Origin: Pseudomonas sp. QTF5
GTDB lineage: Bacteria > Pseudomonadota > Gammaproteobacteria > Pseudomonadales > Pseudomonadaceae
DNA: 36,302 nucleotides
Assembly (NCBI RefSeq): GCF_000512695.2
Contig: NZ_AZRW02000053.1
Span: 1-36,302, forward strand
Reading direction: 5' to 3'
Both the position numbers and the translations under genes were made by a program. Under the pieces are notes generated by a model. That model did not search any database. It was not told the origin of the DNA and saw nothing but the letters and a program-made list of their open reading frames with translations. How positions within the stretch are numbered: position 1 is the stretch's first letter; each line of letters opens with the position of its first letter. Positions 7,863 through 15,223 of the stretch are shown one piece after another.

Positions 7863-9224
7863 TTAAGAGAAACGCGCAATCAGGATCGCGTTGCTTGAAC
7901 CAACAGATAAACCGGAGCCGCCAATCACAAGCGTTTTACCATCTTGCTGCTGGGCCATGTTATTCGCCACGGCGTATGCTCCCTCGAACTTTGTCGTTGC
8001 CCAGCCTGGGCCACCGTTCGGTGTTCCATTGAACGTTTCATCCGGTTTGCCATCACGCAAGTAATGCGCCGCCACGAAATGTGGATCACCAGCGGAAGTA
8101 ATAAACCGGCCACCCGTTGCCAACCCGTTCGCCGTACTGGCTATGCCAAAAAACATCACGCTAGATGTTTGATCAAAGTGTTGAAGCAGCAATTTACCTT
8201 CATTGAAGCCGGTATCCAGTTTGCCGGTGTCGTTGAAACAGGCTAATACGCCTTGACGCGGAGTGGGGTCGACGCCCCATCCGGAGGCTACCATGCGACC
8301 GTCCGAAAGTTGGGTGAGCCCTTCAAGTGCCATGTGCACCTCGTCTAGCTGGACAATTCCCTTATCACCGAAGTCGGTATCAAAGGTTCCGTCCATATTC
8401 AGGCGAGCCAGCATGCCTTTTCCCGCCATAACGTCATTAGCGACGCCGCAAAGGGTGATTTTTCCTTTTTTAACATCAACCACTACATCGCGAATGGCGC
8501 TGACAACGGGGCCTTGCGGAAGGATCACCACGACACCGTTACCGTTGAAACTGGTATCGAATGTGCCATCGAGGTTCAGCCGGACCAATACGGCACCTTT
8601 AGTAGTGCCGTCTGCGCTTAAGGCGCGGGTGCAAAGATAGATTTTTCCCTCGACCACCCGGCTCACCGATACGTTGCTACCAGCGCCGAAAATGTTGACT
8701 TCCAGAGCGTCGGTTTTCGGTGTGCTTCCTGTTACGCTGGAAGCCTTTGGCTCCAGCCCGACGCGCACCGAAAGTTTGCCGCCGTCGCCAAAGCTGGTAT
8801 CCAGTGTTCCGTTTTCGTTGAGACGCGCCAGGTACAGGGTGCCGTTCTCGGCGCCGTTGTCGTTATTTACACCCGTCAGCAGAATTTTGGTTACTGACTC
8901 CACCTCTACAAAATGAATCTGGCGAAGATGTGCGGTTCCTTCAAACCCTACTCTGACGAAACCGTCAACGCCGAAGGTTTTGTCTGGATCGCCATCGTCT
9001 TTCAGGCGCACTACGCCGAACTCCGTGCTCCCTTCAGGGGGAGTAAGGACATGCCCACCTACATAGAGATGAGAGTGATTGGGGGCCTGGACAATGCACT
9101 GGCCTGTCGCCCGAGTGTTTGGGCCAGGGAATTTCAGCACAGTCTTGCCGCCTTCACCGAACGCCGGATCCAGCAGTCTTTCTGTAAATGATGATTCTAA
9201 CGGAGAGTTTTTTTGGGTAGACAT
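7863..9224 (-). CDS. Delta-60 repeat protein, predicted seven-bladed propeller
   Basis: A 453-aa protein built of the delta-60 repeat, whose signature is ARLNxDGTLDTSFGxGG. Copies or variants lie at residues 18-26, 71-89, 131-149, 212-230, 271-290, 327-343 and 385-403. The C-terminus ends with AILIARFS, the half of the motif missing from the N-terminal copy, so the ends probably join to close a seven-bladed propeller. The start at MSTQKNSPLE is supported by AAAGGAA 8 nt upstream; 26 more codons upstream lack support. There is no signal peptide or membrane segment. The function of this family is not established. Base use is less GC-rich than the neighbours, and PAO1 as I recall it has nothing between the hydratase and pyruvate kinase, so an acquired gene is likely. 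Confidence 0.8.
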   Translation of the reverse strand: MSTQKNSPLESSFTERLLDPAFGEGGKTVLKFPGPNTRATGQCIVQAPNHSHLYVGGHVLTPPEGSTEFGVVRLKDDGDPDKTFGVDGFVRVGFEGTAHLRQIHFVEVESVTKILLTGVNNDNGAENGTLYLARLNENGTLDTSFGDGGKLSVRVGLEPKASSVTGSTPKTDALEVNIFGAGSNVSVSRVVEGKIYLCTRALSADGTTKGAVLVRLNLDGTFDTSFNGNGVVVILPQGPVVSAIRDVVVDVKKGKITLCGVANDVMAGKGMLARLNMDGTFDTDFGDKGIVQLDEVHMALEGLTQLSDGRMVASGWGVDPTPRQGVLACFNDTGKLDTGFNEGKLLLQHFDQTSSVMFFGIASTANGLATGGRFITSAGDPHFVAAHYLRDGKPDETFNGTPNGGPGWATTKFEGAYAVANNMAQQQDGKTLVIGGSGLSVGSSNAILIARFS

Positions 9225-9579
9225 GACGAATTCCTTTCGTAACGGATTCAGGGTGGGTTGTTGACTCAAGCAAACGCACCAACGCGTTATAAGTAGAACC
9301 ATACGGATAAAATATCTACTGACAGAGTTGACAGGTGTTCACCCTGCGGCTGCGCTTGCCCGAAGGTATTTGCGGATTTTCGACACTTTTCCGCCGGTGA
9401 TAGCTGCCCCGTGTGCGAGTAAAAAGTTGCCTTTGTGGTGGTGTTATTGCTGCATCGGGTCCAGGAAACAGAAGATATAGGCGGGGTCCGTGACGCCCGG
9501 GAGACGCCATGAGTGTGCTGAATGGGCGTCTACTGTCAGATCTGTCAGGTATAGGCCGCGAAAAGGACGCATCCGCCCT
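9225..9579. other. Intergenic stretch with an imperfect direct repeat
   Basis: No convincing gene. It must hold the promoter of the delta-60 gene, but I see no good -35/-10 pair. Two related 24-nt segments, TCTACTGACAGAGTTGACAG (from 9315) and TCTACTGTCAGATCTGTCAG (from 9529), lie 214 bp apart in the same orientation and frame a segment I cannot assign. Confidence 0.4.
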
Positions 9580-9618
9580 CTAAAAGAAAAAAGCCTCGCA
9601 ATATTAATTGCGAGGCTT
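9580..9618 (-). terminator. Rho-independent terminator of pyruvate kinase
   Basis: Perfect 12-bp stem AAGCCTCGCAAT (9591-9602) / ATTGCGAGGCTT (9607-9618) with loop ATTA. On the minus strand it ends in TTTTCTTTT, as expected for the end of the pyruvate kinase transcript. Confidence 0.85.
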
Positions 9619-9712
9619 CTCATGAACTATGCGGGATTGTTCTCGTAACGTGGCAGGTGCTGGGCGCGGACTGTAGAAGGCCGTCCCTTTGCCGATTTCC
9701 AGTAAGCGATAC

Positions 9713-11164
9713 TCAGACCATCGGGTCGCCAACGTGCAGGATTTTCATCCCGTTGGTGCCACCGGTGGTGTGGTAGCTGTCGCCCTTGGTCAGGATGACC
9801 CAGTCGCCTTTCTCCACAACGCCCAATTTAAGCAACTCGTCGATCGCGGCCTGGCTGACCTGCTCAGGTGGCAGCGACGCCGGGTCGAACGGAACGGTGT
9901 AGACGCCACGGAACATGGACGCGCGGGCCTGGGTTTCGCGGTGCGGGGAGAACGCGTAGATCGGCACCGAGGAACGGATGCGCGACATGATCAACGGCGT
10001 GTAGCCACTTTCGGTCAACGCGATGATCGCCTTCACGCCCGGGAAGTGGTTAGCGGTGTACATGGCTGCCAGTGCGATGCTCTGGTCGCAGCTTTCGAAG
10101 ACCTTGCCGATGCGGTGGCTGGAGGTCTTGCTGGTCGGGTGCTTTTCAGCGCCGATGCAGATGCGCGCCATGGCTTGCACGGCTTCCAGCGGGTACAAAC
10201 CAGCGGCACTTTCGGCCGAGAGCATGACGGCGTCGGTGTAGTCGAGCACGGCGTTGGCTACGTCGGAGACTTCGGCGCGGGTTGGCATCGGGTTCTGGAT
10301 CATCGACTCCATCATCTGGGTCGCGACGATCACAGCTTTGTTGTGGCGGCGTGCGTGCAGAATGATTTTCTTCTGTATGCCCACCAGCTCGGCGTCGCCG
10401 ATTTCCACACCCAAGTCACCGCGGGCAACCATCACCGCGTCGGAGGCTTTGATCAGGCCGTCGAGGGTTTCGTCGTCGGCTACGGCTTCAGCGCGTTCGA
10501 TCTTCGCCACCAACCAGGCAGTACCGCCGGCTTCGTCGCGCAGTTGACGGGCGTATTCCATGTCGGCGGCGTCACGTGGGAAGGACACCGCGAGGTAGTC
10601 GACTTCCATTTCGGCAGCGAGCTTGATGTCGGCCTTGTCTTTCTCGGTCAGGGCCGGTGCGGTCAGGCCGCCACCGCGACGGTTGATGCCTTTGTGGTCC
10701 GACAGCGGGCCGCCGATGGTCACGGTGCAGTGCAACTCGGTGGCGGTGGCGGTATCGACGCGCATTACCACGCGGCCGTCGTCGAGCAACAGCTCGTCGC
10801 CCACGCCGCAGTCTTTCACCAGGTCCGGGTAGTCGATGCCGACCACTTGCTGGTTGCCTTCGGTCAACGGATGGCTGGTAGAGAAGGTGAATTGATCACC
10901 GATCTTCAGCTCGATCTTCTTGTTGGCGAATTTGGCGATACGAATTTTCGGGCCTTGCAGGTCACCCAGCAGGGCGACGAAGCGGCCGTGCTTGGCAGCG
11001 AGGTCACGCACCAGCTTCGCGCGAGCCTTGTGCTCGTCGGGGGTGCCGTGGGAAAAGTTCAGACGGGCGACGTCCAGGCCAGCCAGAATCAACTGTTCGA
11101 GAACTTCCGGCGAGTTACTGGCCGGGCCAAGGGTAGCGACGATTTTGGTACGACGGACGGACAT
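9713..11164 (-). CDS. pykA: Pyruvate kinase PykA
   Basis: Converts phosphoenolpyruvate and ADP to pyruvate and ATP at the end of the lower glycolytic/Entner-Doudoroff route. The 483-aa length and the N-terminal RRTKIVATLGPAS with LDVARLNFSHG are typical. The active-site signature is VMVARGDLGVEIG, preceded by the catalytic lysine segment AWLVAKIERAEAV. Domain B lies near residues 70-170, and the C-terminal allosteric domain ends in GGTNGMKIL. The ATG has AGGAG 9 nt upstream. Single-gene unit with its own terminator. The flanks match the fum-sadC-reductase-hydratase-pykA order of PAO1. Pseudomonas generally has a second enzyme, PykF, elsewhere; the form here looks like the PykA/type II enzyme. 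Confidence 0.95.
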   Translation of the reverse strand: MSVRRTKIVATLGPASNSPEVLEQLILAGLDVARLNFSHGTPDEHKARAKLVRDLAAKHGRFVALLGDLQGPKIRIAKFANKKIELKIGDQFTFSTSHPLTEGNQQVVGIDYPDLVKDCGVGDELLLDDGRVVMRVDTATATELHCTVTIGGPLSDHKGINRRGGGLTAPALTEKDKADIKLAAEMEVDYLAVSFPRDAADMEYARQLRDEAGGTAWLVAKIERAEAVADDETLDGLIKASDAVMVARGDLGVEIGDAELVGIQKKIILHARRHNKAVIVATQMMESMIQNPMPTRAEVSDVANAVLDYTDAVMLSAESAAGLYPLEAVQAMARICIGAEKHPTSKTSSHRIGKVFESCDQSIALAAMYTANHFPGVKAIIALTESGYTPLIMSRIRSSVPIYAFSPHRETQARASMFRGVYTVPFDPASLPPEQVSQAAIDELLKLGVVEKGDWVILTKGDSYHTTGGTNGMKILHVGDPMV

Positions 11165-11281
11165 GCAAAGACTCCTGAGTTCAAGCGCTAGCAGAGGCTA
11201 CTATGGTCCGTGGGTGTAGTCATTGTTCGTTTGCACTACTTATTTGTTTCTTTTTCGAAATGAACATTCCTGAAAACTTTG

Positions 11282-11347
11282 CAGGAGCACAGCTTGCTGG
11301 CGATGGCGATCTCAAATACGCCATTGCCAGCAAGCGGTACTCCTACA
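11282..11347. repeat. REP palindrome, GTAGGAGC/GCTTGCTGGCGA family
   Basis: The left arm from CAGGAGCACAGCTTGCTGGC pairs imperfectly with the right arm ending GCCAGCAAGCGGTACTCCTAC across a short AT-containing loop. It stands between the divergent pyruvate kinase and lipoprotein genes. Same family as the outer element at 12433. Confidence 0.65.
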
Positions 11348-11433
11348 GGGCATCTTCGTCGCCACACCGGCGCCTTTTGGGCTGAAGATTTTTCATCCCG
11401 GGTCGATACAGAGCGCAAGACAGGAGATCCCCC

Positions 11434-11811
11434 ATGCGATTCGTGCTCATTGCCATCCTTGCCCTCAGTGTTGTGGGCTGCACCCGTTGGTCGATGGACC
11501 ACCATTTGAATAACGCCTACAGCGCCTATGAGCGCGGCAACTGCGAGCAGGTGATGCTCGAACTGTCCAAGGTCGAGCGCGCCAGTCGCGCGCGGCCTTA
11601 TGTGTGGCCGGAAGTCTCGATGATGCGCGGCCAGTGCCTGGAACGGCAGAAAATGTTCATCGACGCGGTCCAGACTTACCAGTTCATCATCGCCTCGTAC
11701 CCGCTGAGCGAATACGCCTACCGCGCCCGTGCCCGCCTGGAAACCTTGCAGAGCCTGGGGCATTACCCGACCCGCAGCGCGGCGGTGGTGGTACGCCCGA
11801 CGCAGTTCTGA
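11434..11811 (+). CDS. Small TPR-like lipoprotein
   Basis: A 125-aa protein with a hydrophobic leader and lipobox SVVGC, so C16 would become the acylated first residue and the mature part would sit in the periplasm. No aspartate follows the cysteine (residues +2/+3 are T and R), which favours outer-membrane sorting. The mature part contains two to three helical repeats of TPR type (NNAYSAYERGNCEQVMLEL and RGQCLERQKMFIDAVQTYQF). No enzyme motif. AGGAG lies 8 nt before the ATG. It may scaffold an envelope complex; its partner is unknown. Orthologous small lipoproteins are found beside pykA in other pseudomonads as far as I recall. Confidence 0.75.
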   Translation: MRFVLIAILALSVVGCTRWSMDHHLNNAYSAYERGNCEQVMLELSKVERASRARPYVWPEVSMMRGQCLERQKMFIDAVQTYQFIIASYPLSEYAYRARARLETLQSLGHYPTRSAAVVVRPTQF

Positions 11812-11854
11812 TAGCCGTTGTCACTGAATGTCTGGCTCACTGGCGGCGGTGAGC

Positions 11855-11897
11855 TATAGTCGAATAAACCGGTTTTAGAACCTTGTTTCTAAACCGG
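11855..11897 (+). promoter_or_regulatory. Candidate promoter and leader hairpin before the PilZ gene
   Basis: TATAGT (11855-11860) could be a -10 box. The expected start falls at the foot of an imperfect hairpin, CCGGTTTTAGAA (11869-11880) with TTCTAAACCGG (11887-11897), one T bulged. There is no T tract, so it is not a simple terminator. It may be a transcript 5' stem or an operator; both are inference. About 160 further bases without a gene precede the PilZ start. Confidence 0.3.
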
Positions 11898-12056
11898 CGT
11901 AACACCTGTGATCGGCAGCAATAAGCGGCAGCGGATGGATGGACTGTCGCACCAGGATCGGGGAGAGCGCGCCAGGCTTTTTTATAAGAGCAAAATCAGG
12001 CCCGTTCCGAAGCATTGGTGCGGCCCTGCTTAAGGGCCTTGCGTAGCGAAATCAGC

Positions 12057-12416
12057 ATGTTCACTGACCGCCGGATCGAGCGGCATCAACTGCCGTATTT
12101 TCTCAAAGTGTTCAACAGCGTCACCGACAAGCCCATTGGCTTTCTGGGCAATCTGTCCGAGGACGGGTTGATGCTGATCAGCCAGTTGCCGATGATGGTG
12201 GGCGCCGATTTTGACCTGCGCCTGAAAATCCCCATGGATGGCAATTGTCAGCAGGTGATCGACCTCAACGCCTCTTGTCTGTGGTGTCACGAGGACGCAA
12301 CCCCCCACCACTATGACGCCGGCTTCAGCCTGCAACGGGCACCGCCGGAGTATGGGCAATTGGTCGAGGCACTGAAGCAGTACTTCAGTTTTCAGCCATT
12401 GCCGGCCTCTGCCTGA
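12057..12416 (+). CDS. PilZ-domain protein
   Basis: Single-domain PilZ protein (119 aa), a probable cyclic di-GMP receptor. R5-x3-R9 in DRRIERH and N32-x-S34-x2-G37 in GNLSEDG fit the two-part c-di-GMP-binding motif RxxxR...(D/N)xSxxG, with a typical strand spacing between them. The rest is the six-stranded barrel with CLWCHEDATPHHYDAGFSL. I start at the ATG just before FTDRRIERH. A longer frame from a GTG at 12015 adds residues unlike the family. The ribosome site is weak. It sits about 5.5 kb from the diguanylate cyclase and is not in one operon with it. By place it resembles PAO1 PA4324, one of the PilZ set of that strain. Confidence 0.8.
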   Translation: MFTDRRIERHQLPYFLKVFNSVTDKPIGFLGNLSEDGLMLISQLPMMVGADFDLRLKIPMDGNCQQVIDLNASCLWCHEDATPHHYDAGFSLQRAPPEYGQLVEALKQYFSFQPLPASA

Positions 12417-12432
12417 ACACACCGATTTTTTT

Positions 12433-12655
12433 GTAGGAGCCAAGCTTGCTGGCGAAGGCGCTTTCGAACCCCCCTTCGCCGGCAAGCCTTAATGCCAGTC
12501 AGTTAAGCGCAATCCATGTGGGAGCGGGCTTGCTCGCGAAGACGGCGGCATAGTCAACATTGATGTCGCCTGACACACCGCTTTCGCGAGCAAGCCCGCT
12601 CCCACAGGTATCGCACCTTAACTGACTGGCATTACGGCAAGCCTGGCTCCTACAG
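12433..12655. repeat. Outer REPIN interrupted by a second element
   Basis: An outer palindrome of the GTAGGAGC family runs from GTAGGAGCCAAGCTTGC (12433) to GGCAAGCCTGGCTCCTAC (ends 12653). Its loop side forms CTTGCTGGCGAAGG / CCTTCGCCGGCAAG near 12444-12487. The continuity is broken at 12489/12635 by an insertion that is annotated separately. Removing the insertion and one copy of CGGCAAGCCT restores a simple hairpin. Confidence 0.75.
12490..12634. mobile_element. 145-bp MITE-like element with 18-bp terminal inverted repeats
   Basis: Ends are perfect inverted repeats, TAATGCCAGTCAGTTAAG (12490-12507) and CTTAACTGACTGGCATTA (12617-12634). The 10-mer CGGCAAGCCT stands directly outside on both sides (12480-12489 and 12635-12644), as a target-site duplication would. 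Inside is a full REPIN of the GTGGGAGCGGGCTTGC family with perfect 23-bp arms (12518-12540 and 12583-12605). No coding capacity. One end of the same element recurs at 23094. A transposase would have to act in trans. Confidence 0.7.
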
Positions 12656-12702
12656 GTTGCTGTTATGTCGGCTTAATCACCCGCTCGCAATCCTGCGTGC
12701 TG

Positions 12703-14034
12703 TCACATTGCGCCTGCTTTTTTCCAATGCAGATATTGTGTCAGTAGCTGCGCACCCAACTGTTGAGGCCGGACATTCAGCACTAGTATTCCATTGGCGC
12801 ACAATCGCTCATGGAGTTCGTCCCGTGCATTCAAATATTCCACCGCCCCACAATAGGCCAGTGCGTCCGTCAAGGTCTGCACCTGCCCATGCCGCAGACT
12901 GTCGAGCCTCTCTTCGCACAGACTCGCCACTAGCACGCGGTGCTGTTGGCCTAAATGCTTGACGGCGGTGAGCAGTTCTTCATCGTCCTCATCCCGCAGG
13001 TTGGTCACCAGCACCACCAGCGCCCGGCGCTTTTGTCGGGCGAGTAATTGGTTGGCAATGGACTGGTAGTCAGCGGGACGTTGGCTGCTGTCCAGGTCGT
13101 AGACGGTGTTGAGCAGTACATTGAGCTGGCCGCTGCCTTTGGTCGGGGCGAGGTAGCGGGGCTGGTCGCTGGCGAAGGTGCTCAGGCCGACGGCATCGCC
13201 TTGACGTAACGCGGTGTAGGCGAGCAGCAGGCAGGCGTTCAATGCATGATCGAAGTGGGACAGTTCGCCGTCCTGGCTGCGCATGCGTCGGCCGCAGTCG
13301 AGCAGGAAAATGATCTGCTGGTCGCGCTCGTCTCCGTACTCCCGAGCGATGGGGGTACGATGGCGGGCGGTGGCTTTCCAGTCGATCTGGCGCAGGCTGT
13401 CGCCTTCGCGAAATTCGCGCAATTGATGGAATTCCTGCCCCTGGCCGCGACGTTGACGCTGGCGTACGCCGAGCTGGCTCAGCCAGTTGTCCACCGCCAG
13501 CAGTTGTCCGCTGTGAAGACGGGCGAAGTCAGGGTAGACGCGGGTGTGATCAACTCTGTGCAGCAGGCGTTTGTCGCACCACAGGCCCATGGGGCTTGGC
13601 AGGTGGAATTCGCAGTGTTCGAAGGTGAAGTGCCCGCGCTTTAGCGGGCGCAACCGATAGCCGATCAGGCTTTGCTGGCCGGGTTGCAGTTCGACGGACA
13701 ATGGAAGGTGTTCGAAGTCCAGGCCGTGCGGCACATGGTCGAAGATGTGTACGTTCAGTGGTTGAGCACAATCGTGCTCGACCTCCAGTCGCACTTCACT
13801 CCATCGACCGAGCGCCAGGCTGCCGGGCATTTGCCGCTGTACGCGGGGCGAGGGCAGGCGTTTGAGGCGGATGGCGTCGAGTATCGCCAAGGCCAGCAGC
13901 GCTAGCAGCAATCCCCAGTTGATTGACAAAAGGCTCGATGGAACCTCGATGTCCAGTGCCCGCAATGCGCCCAGCACGATGCCGATGGCCAACAGCATGG
14001 CGAGCCAGATCAGCAGCAGGCGCGAGGGTTTCAT
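12703..14034 (-). CDS. DUF58 membrane protein of MoxR operon
   Basis: Last gene of the six-gene MoxR operon (443 aa). Two N-terminal hydrophobic segments (about residues 5-22 and 30-48) anchor it. A beta-sandwich region follows, and then the DUF58 signature QEFHQLREFREGDSLRQIDW with KATARHRTPIAREY. The C-terminal part is a von Willebrand A-like fold with IIFLLDCGRRMRS, a MIDAS-like start where D-x-G-x-x-M replaces the usual DxSxS. DUF58 proteins accompany MoxR ATPases and are thought to work with them in maturing or folding other proteins; no substrate is known here. The start at MKPSRLLLIWL is chosen over an upstream ATG whose extra residues come from a REP. The gap to the MoxR gene (187 nt) is filled by a REP pair, unlike the overlaps elsewhere in the operon. 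Confidence 0.85.
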   Translation of the reverse strand: MKPSRLLLIWLAMLLAIGIVLGALRALDIEVPSSLLSINWGLLLALLALAILDAIRLKRLPSPRVQRQMPGSLALGRWSEVRLEVEHDCAQPLNVHIFDHVPHGLDFEHLPLSVELQPGQQSLIGYRLRPLKRGHFTFEHCEFHLPSPMGLWCDKRLLHRVDHTRVYPDFARLHSGQLLAVDNWLSQLGVRQRQRRGQGQEFHQLREFREGDSLRQIDWKATARHRTPIAREYGDERDQQIIFLLDCGRRMRSQDGELSHFDHALNACLLLAYTALRQGDAVGLSTFASDQPRYLAPTKGSGQLNVLLNTVYDLDSSQRPADYQSIANQLLARQKRRALVVLVTNLRDEDDEELLTAVKHLGQQHRVLVASLCEERLDSLRHGQVQTLTDALAYCGAVEYLNARDELHERLCANGILVLNVRPQQLGAQLLTQYLHWKKAGAM

Positions 14035-14067
14035 CGGCGCACACCTTTTGTGGCAAGAGCGTTTTTT

Positions 14068-14198
14068 GTGGCGAGGGAGCTTGCTCCCGCTGGGGTGCGA
14101 AGCAGCCCTAAAACCAGCCGACACAGAGTGTCAGGTAAAACGCGCCTACCTGTATTGCGACTGCTACGCAGCCGAGCGGGAGCAAGCTCCCTCGCCAC
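14068..14198. repeat. REPIN between MoxR and DUF58 genes
   Basis: Inverted pair of GTGGCGAGGGAGCTTGC REPs (14068-14108 and 14163-14198). A partial copy, TGTGGCAAGAGCG, precedes it at 14049. It lies inside an operon, so it may affect the relative expression of DUF58. Confidence 0.8.
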
Positions 14199-14221
14199 AG
14201 GGTTGGTCTGCATGACCGTCT

Positions 14222-15223
14222 TCACAGGCGCGGCGCCGGGACTTGATCGAGCAGTTGCTTGAGCACCTGATCGACTTCCAGCCCTTCAATGTCCAGCTCC
14301 GGGGCAATTCGCACACGGTGACGCAGAACGGCCAGCGCGCAGCCTTTGATGTCATCGGGAATCACAAACCCACCCCCGCGCAACAAGGCCCGGGCGCGGG
14401 CGCAACGTACCAATGCAATGGAGGCGCGTGGCCCGGCACCGAGGGTCAACCCTGGCCAGATGCGGGTGGTGCGGGCCAGGCGCACGGCGTAATCAAGCAC
14501 CTGATCGTCCAGCGGCAGATCACTGGCAATGCGCTGCAAGGCCAGCACATCCTTGGCTTGCAACACGCAGCGCAACGGTTGCACATCAAGCATGTCGGCC
14601 CGGGTCGAGCGGCTGACCTGGCGCACCATATTCAACTCCTGCTCGGCATCGGGGTAGTCCATGCGCACCTTGAGCATGAAACGGTCGAGTTCGGCTTCCG
14701 GCAACGGGTAAGTGCCTTCCTGTTCAATGGGGTTTTGTGTGGCGAGCACCATGAACGGTTGCGCGATGGGCAGGGCACGGCCTTCAAGGGTGACTTGGCG
14801 TTCCTGCATGGCTTCGAGCAGCGCTGCCTGGGTTTTCGCCGGGGCGCGGTTGATCTCATCGGCGAGCAGCAGGTTGGTGAACAATGGGCCTTTGCGCAGT
14901 TTGAATTGCTCGGTTTGCAGGTCATACACCGCGTGCCCGGTGACATCGCTGGGCATCAGGTCCGGAGTGAACTGGATGCGTGCGAATTCACCGCCGAAGC
15001 AGCGAGCGAGGGCGCGCACCAACAACGTCTTGCCCAACCCCGGCACGCCTTCGAGCAGCACATGGCCGCCAGCGATCAGGGCGGTAAGCACATCGTCGAT
15101 CACGCTGTTCTGGCCGATCACGGCTTTCTGCAATTCCGTCCGTATCGCTTGGGCCAACTGGCTGGCGCGCTGGCGCTGCTGAGAGGCGTGGGGCTGTGTG
15201 CCGGGCTCGAACTGTTCACTCAT
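14222..15223 (-). CDS. MoxR-family AAA+ ATPase
   Basis: Cytoplasmic AAA+ chaperone-like ATPase (333 aa). Walker A is GVPGLGKT (59-66), Walker B LLLADE (118-123) followed by INRAPAKTQAALLEAMQERQVT, the MoxR sensor region, and ATQNPIEQEGTYPLPEAELDRF contains sensor 1. The C-terminal lid domain has GPRASIALVRCARARALL. MoxR proteins remodel partner proteins, often together with VWA or DUF58 proteins. Start has GAGGAA 8 nt upstream, and the ATG overlaps the preceding gene's stop by 4 nt (ATGA). Assignment to the family is firm; the client protein is unknown. Confidence 0.93.
   Translation of the reverse strand: MSEQFEPGTQPHASQQRQRASQLAQAIRTELQKAVIGQNSVIDDVLTALIAGGHVLLEGVPGLGKTLLVRALARCFGGEFARIQFTPDLMPSDVTGHAVYDLQTEQFKLRKGPLFTNLLLADEINRAPAKTQAALLEAMQERQVTLEGRALPIAQPFMVLATQNPIEQEGTYPLPEAELDRFMLKVRMDYPDAEQELNMVRQVSRSTRADMLDVQPLRCVLQAKDVLALQRIASDLPLDDQVLDYAVRLARTTRIWPGLTLGAGPRASIALVRCARARALLRGGGFVIPDDIKGCALAVLRHRVRIAPELDIEGLEVDQVLKQLLDQVPAPRL

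Noticed and set aside
9316..9510. 64-codon minus-strand frame in the pykA/delta-60 gap
   Set aside because: No ribosome site, basic low-information sequence, no family resemblance.
9689..11191. 500-codon plus-strand frame opposite pyruvate kinase
   Set aside because: Shadow of pykA, rich in H/Q/V/G as expected for the antisense frame.
12490..12634. CRISPR or tandem array
   Set aside because: Repeats are inverted and nested, not regularly spaced direct repeats; no cas genes in the window.
12657..12962. Plus-strand frame over the DUF58 3' end
   Set aside because: Begins in repeat DNA and overlaps DUF58 in antisense.
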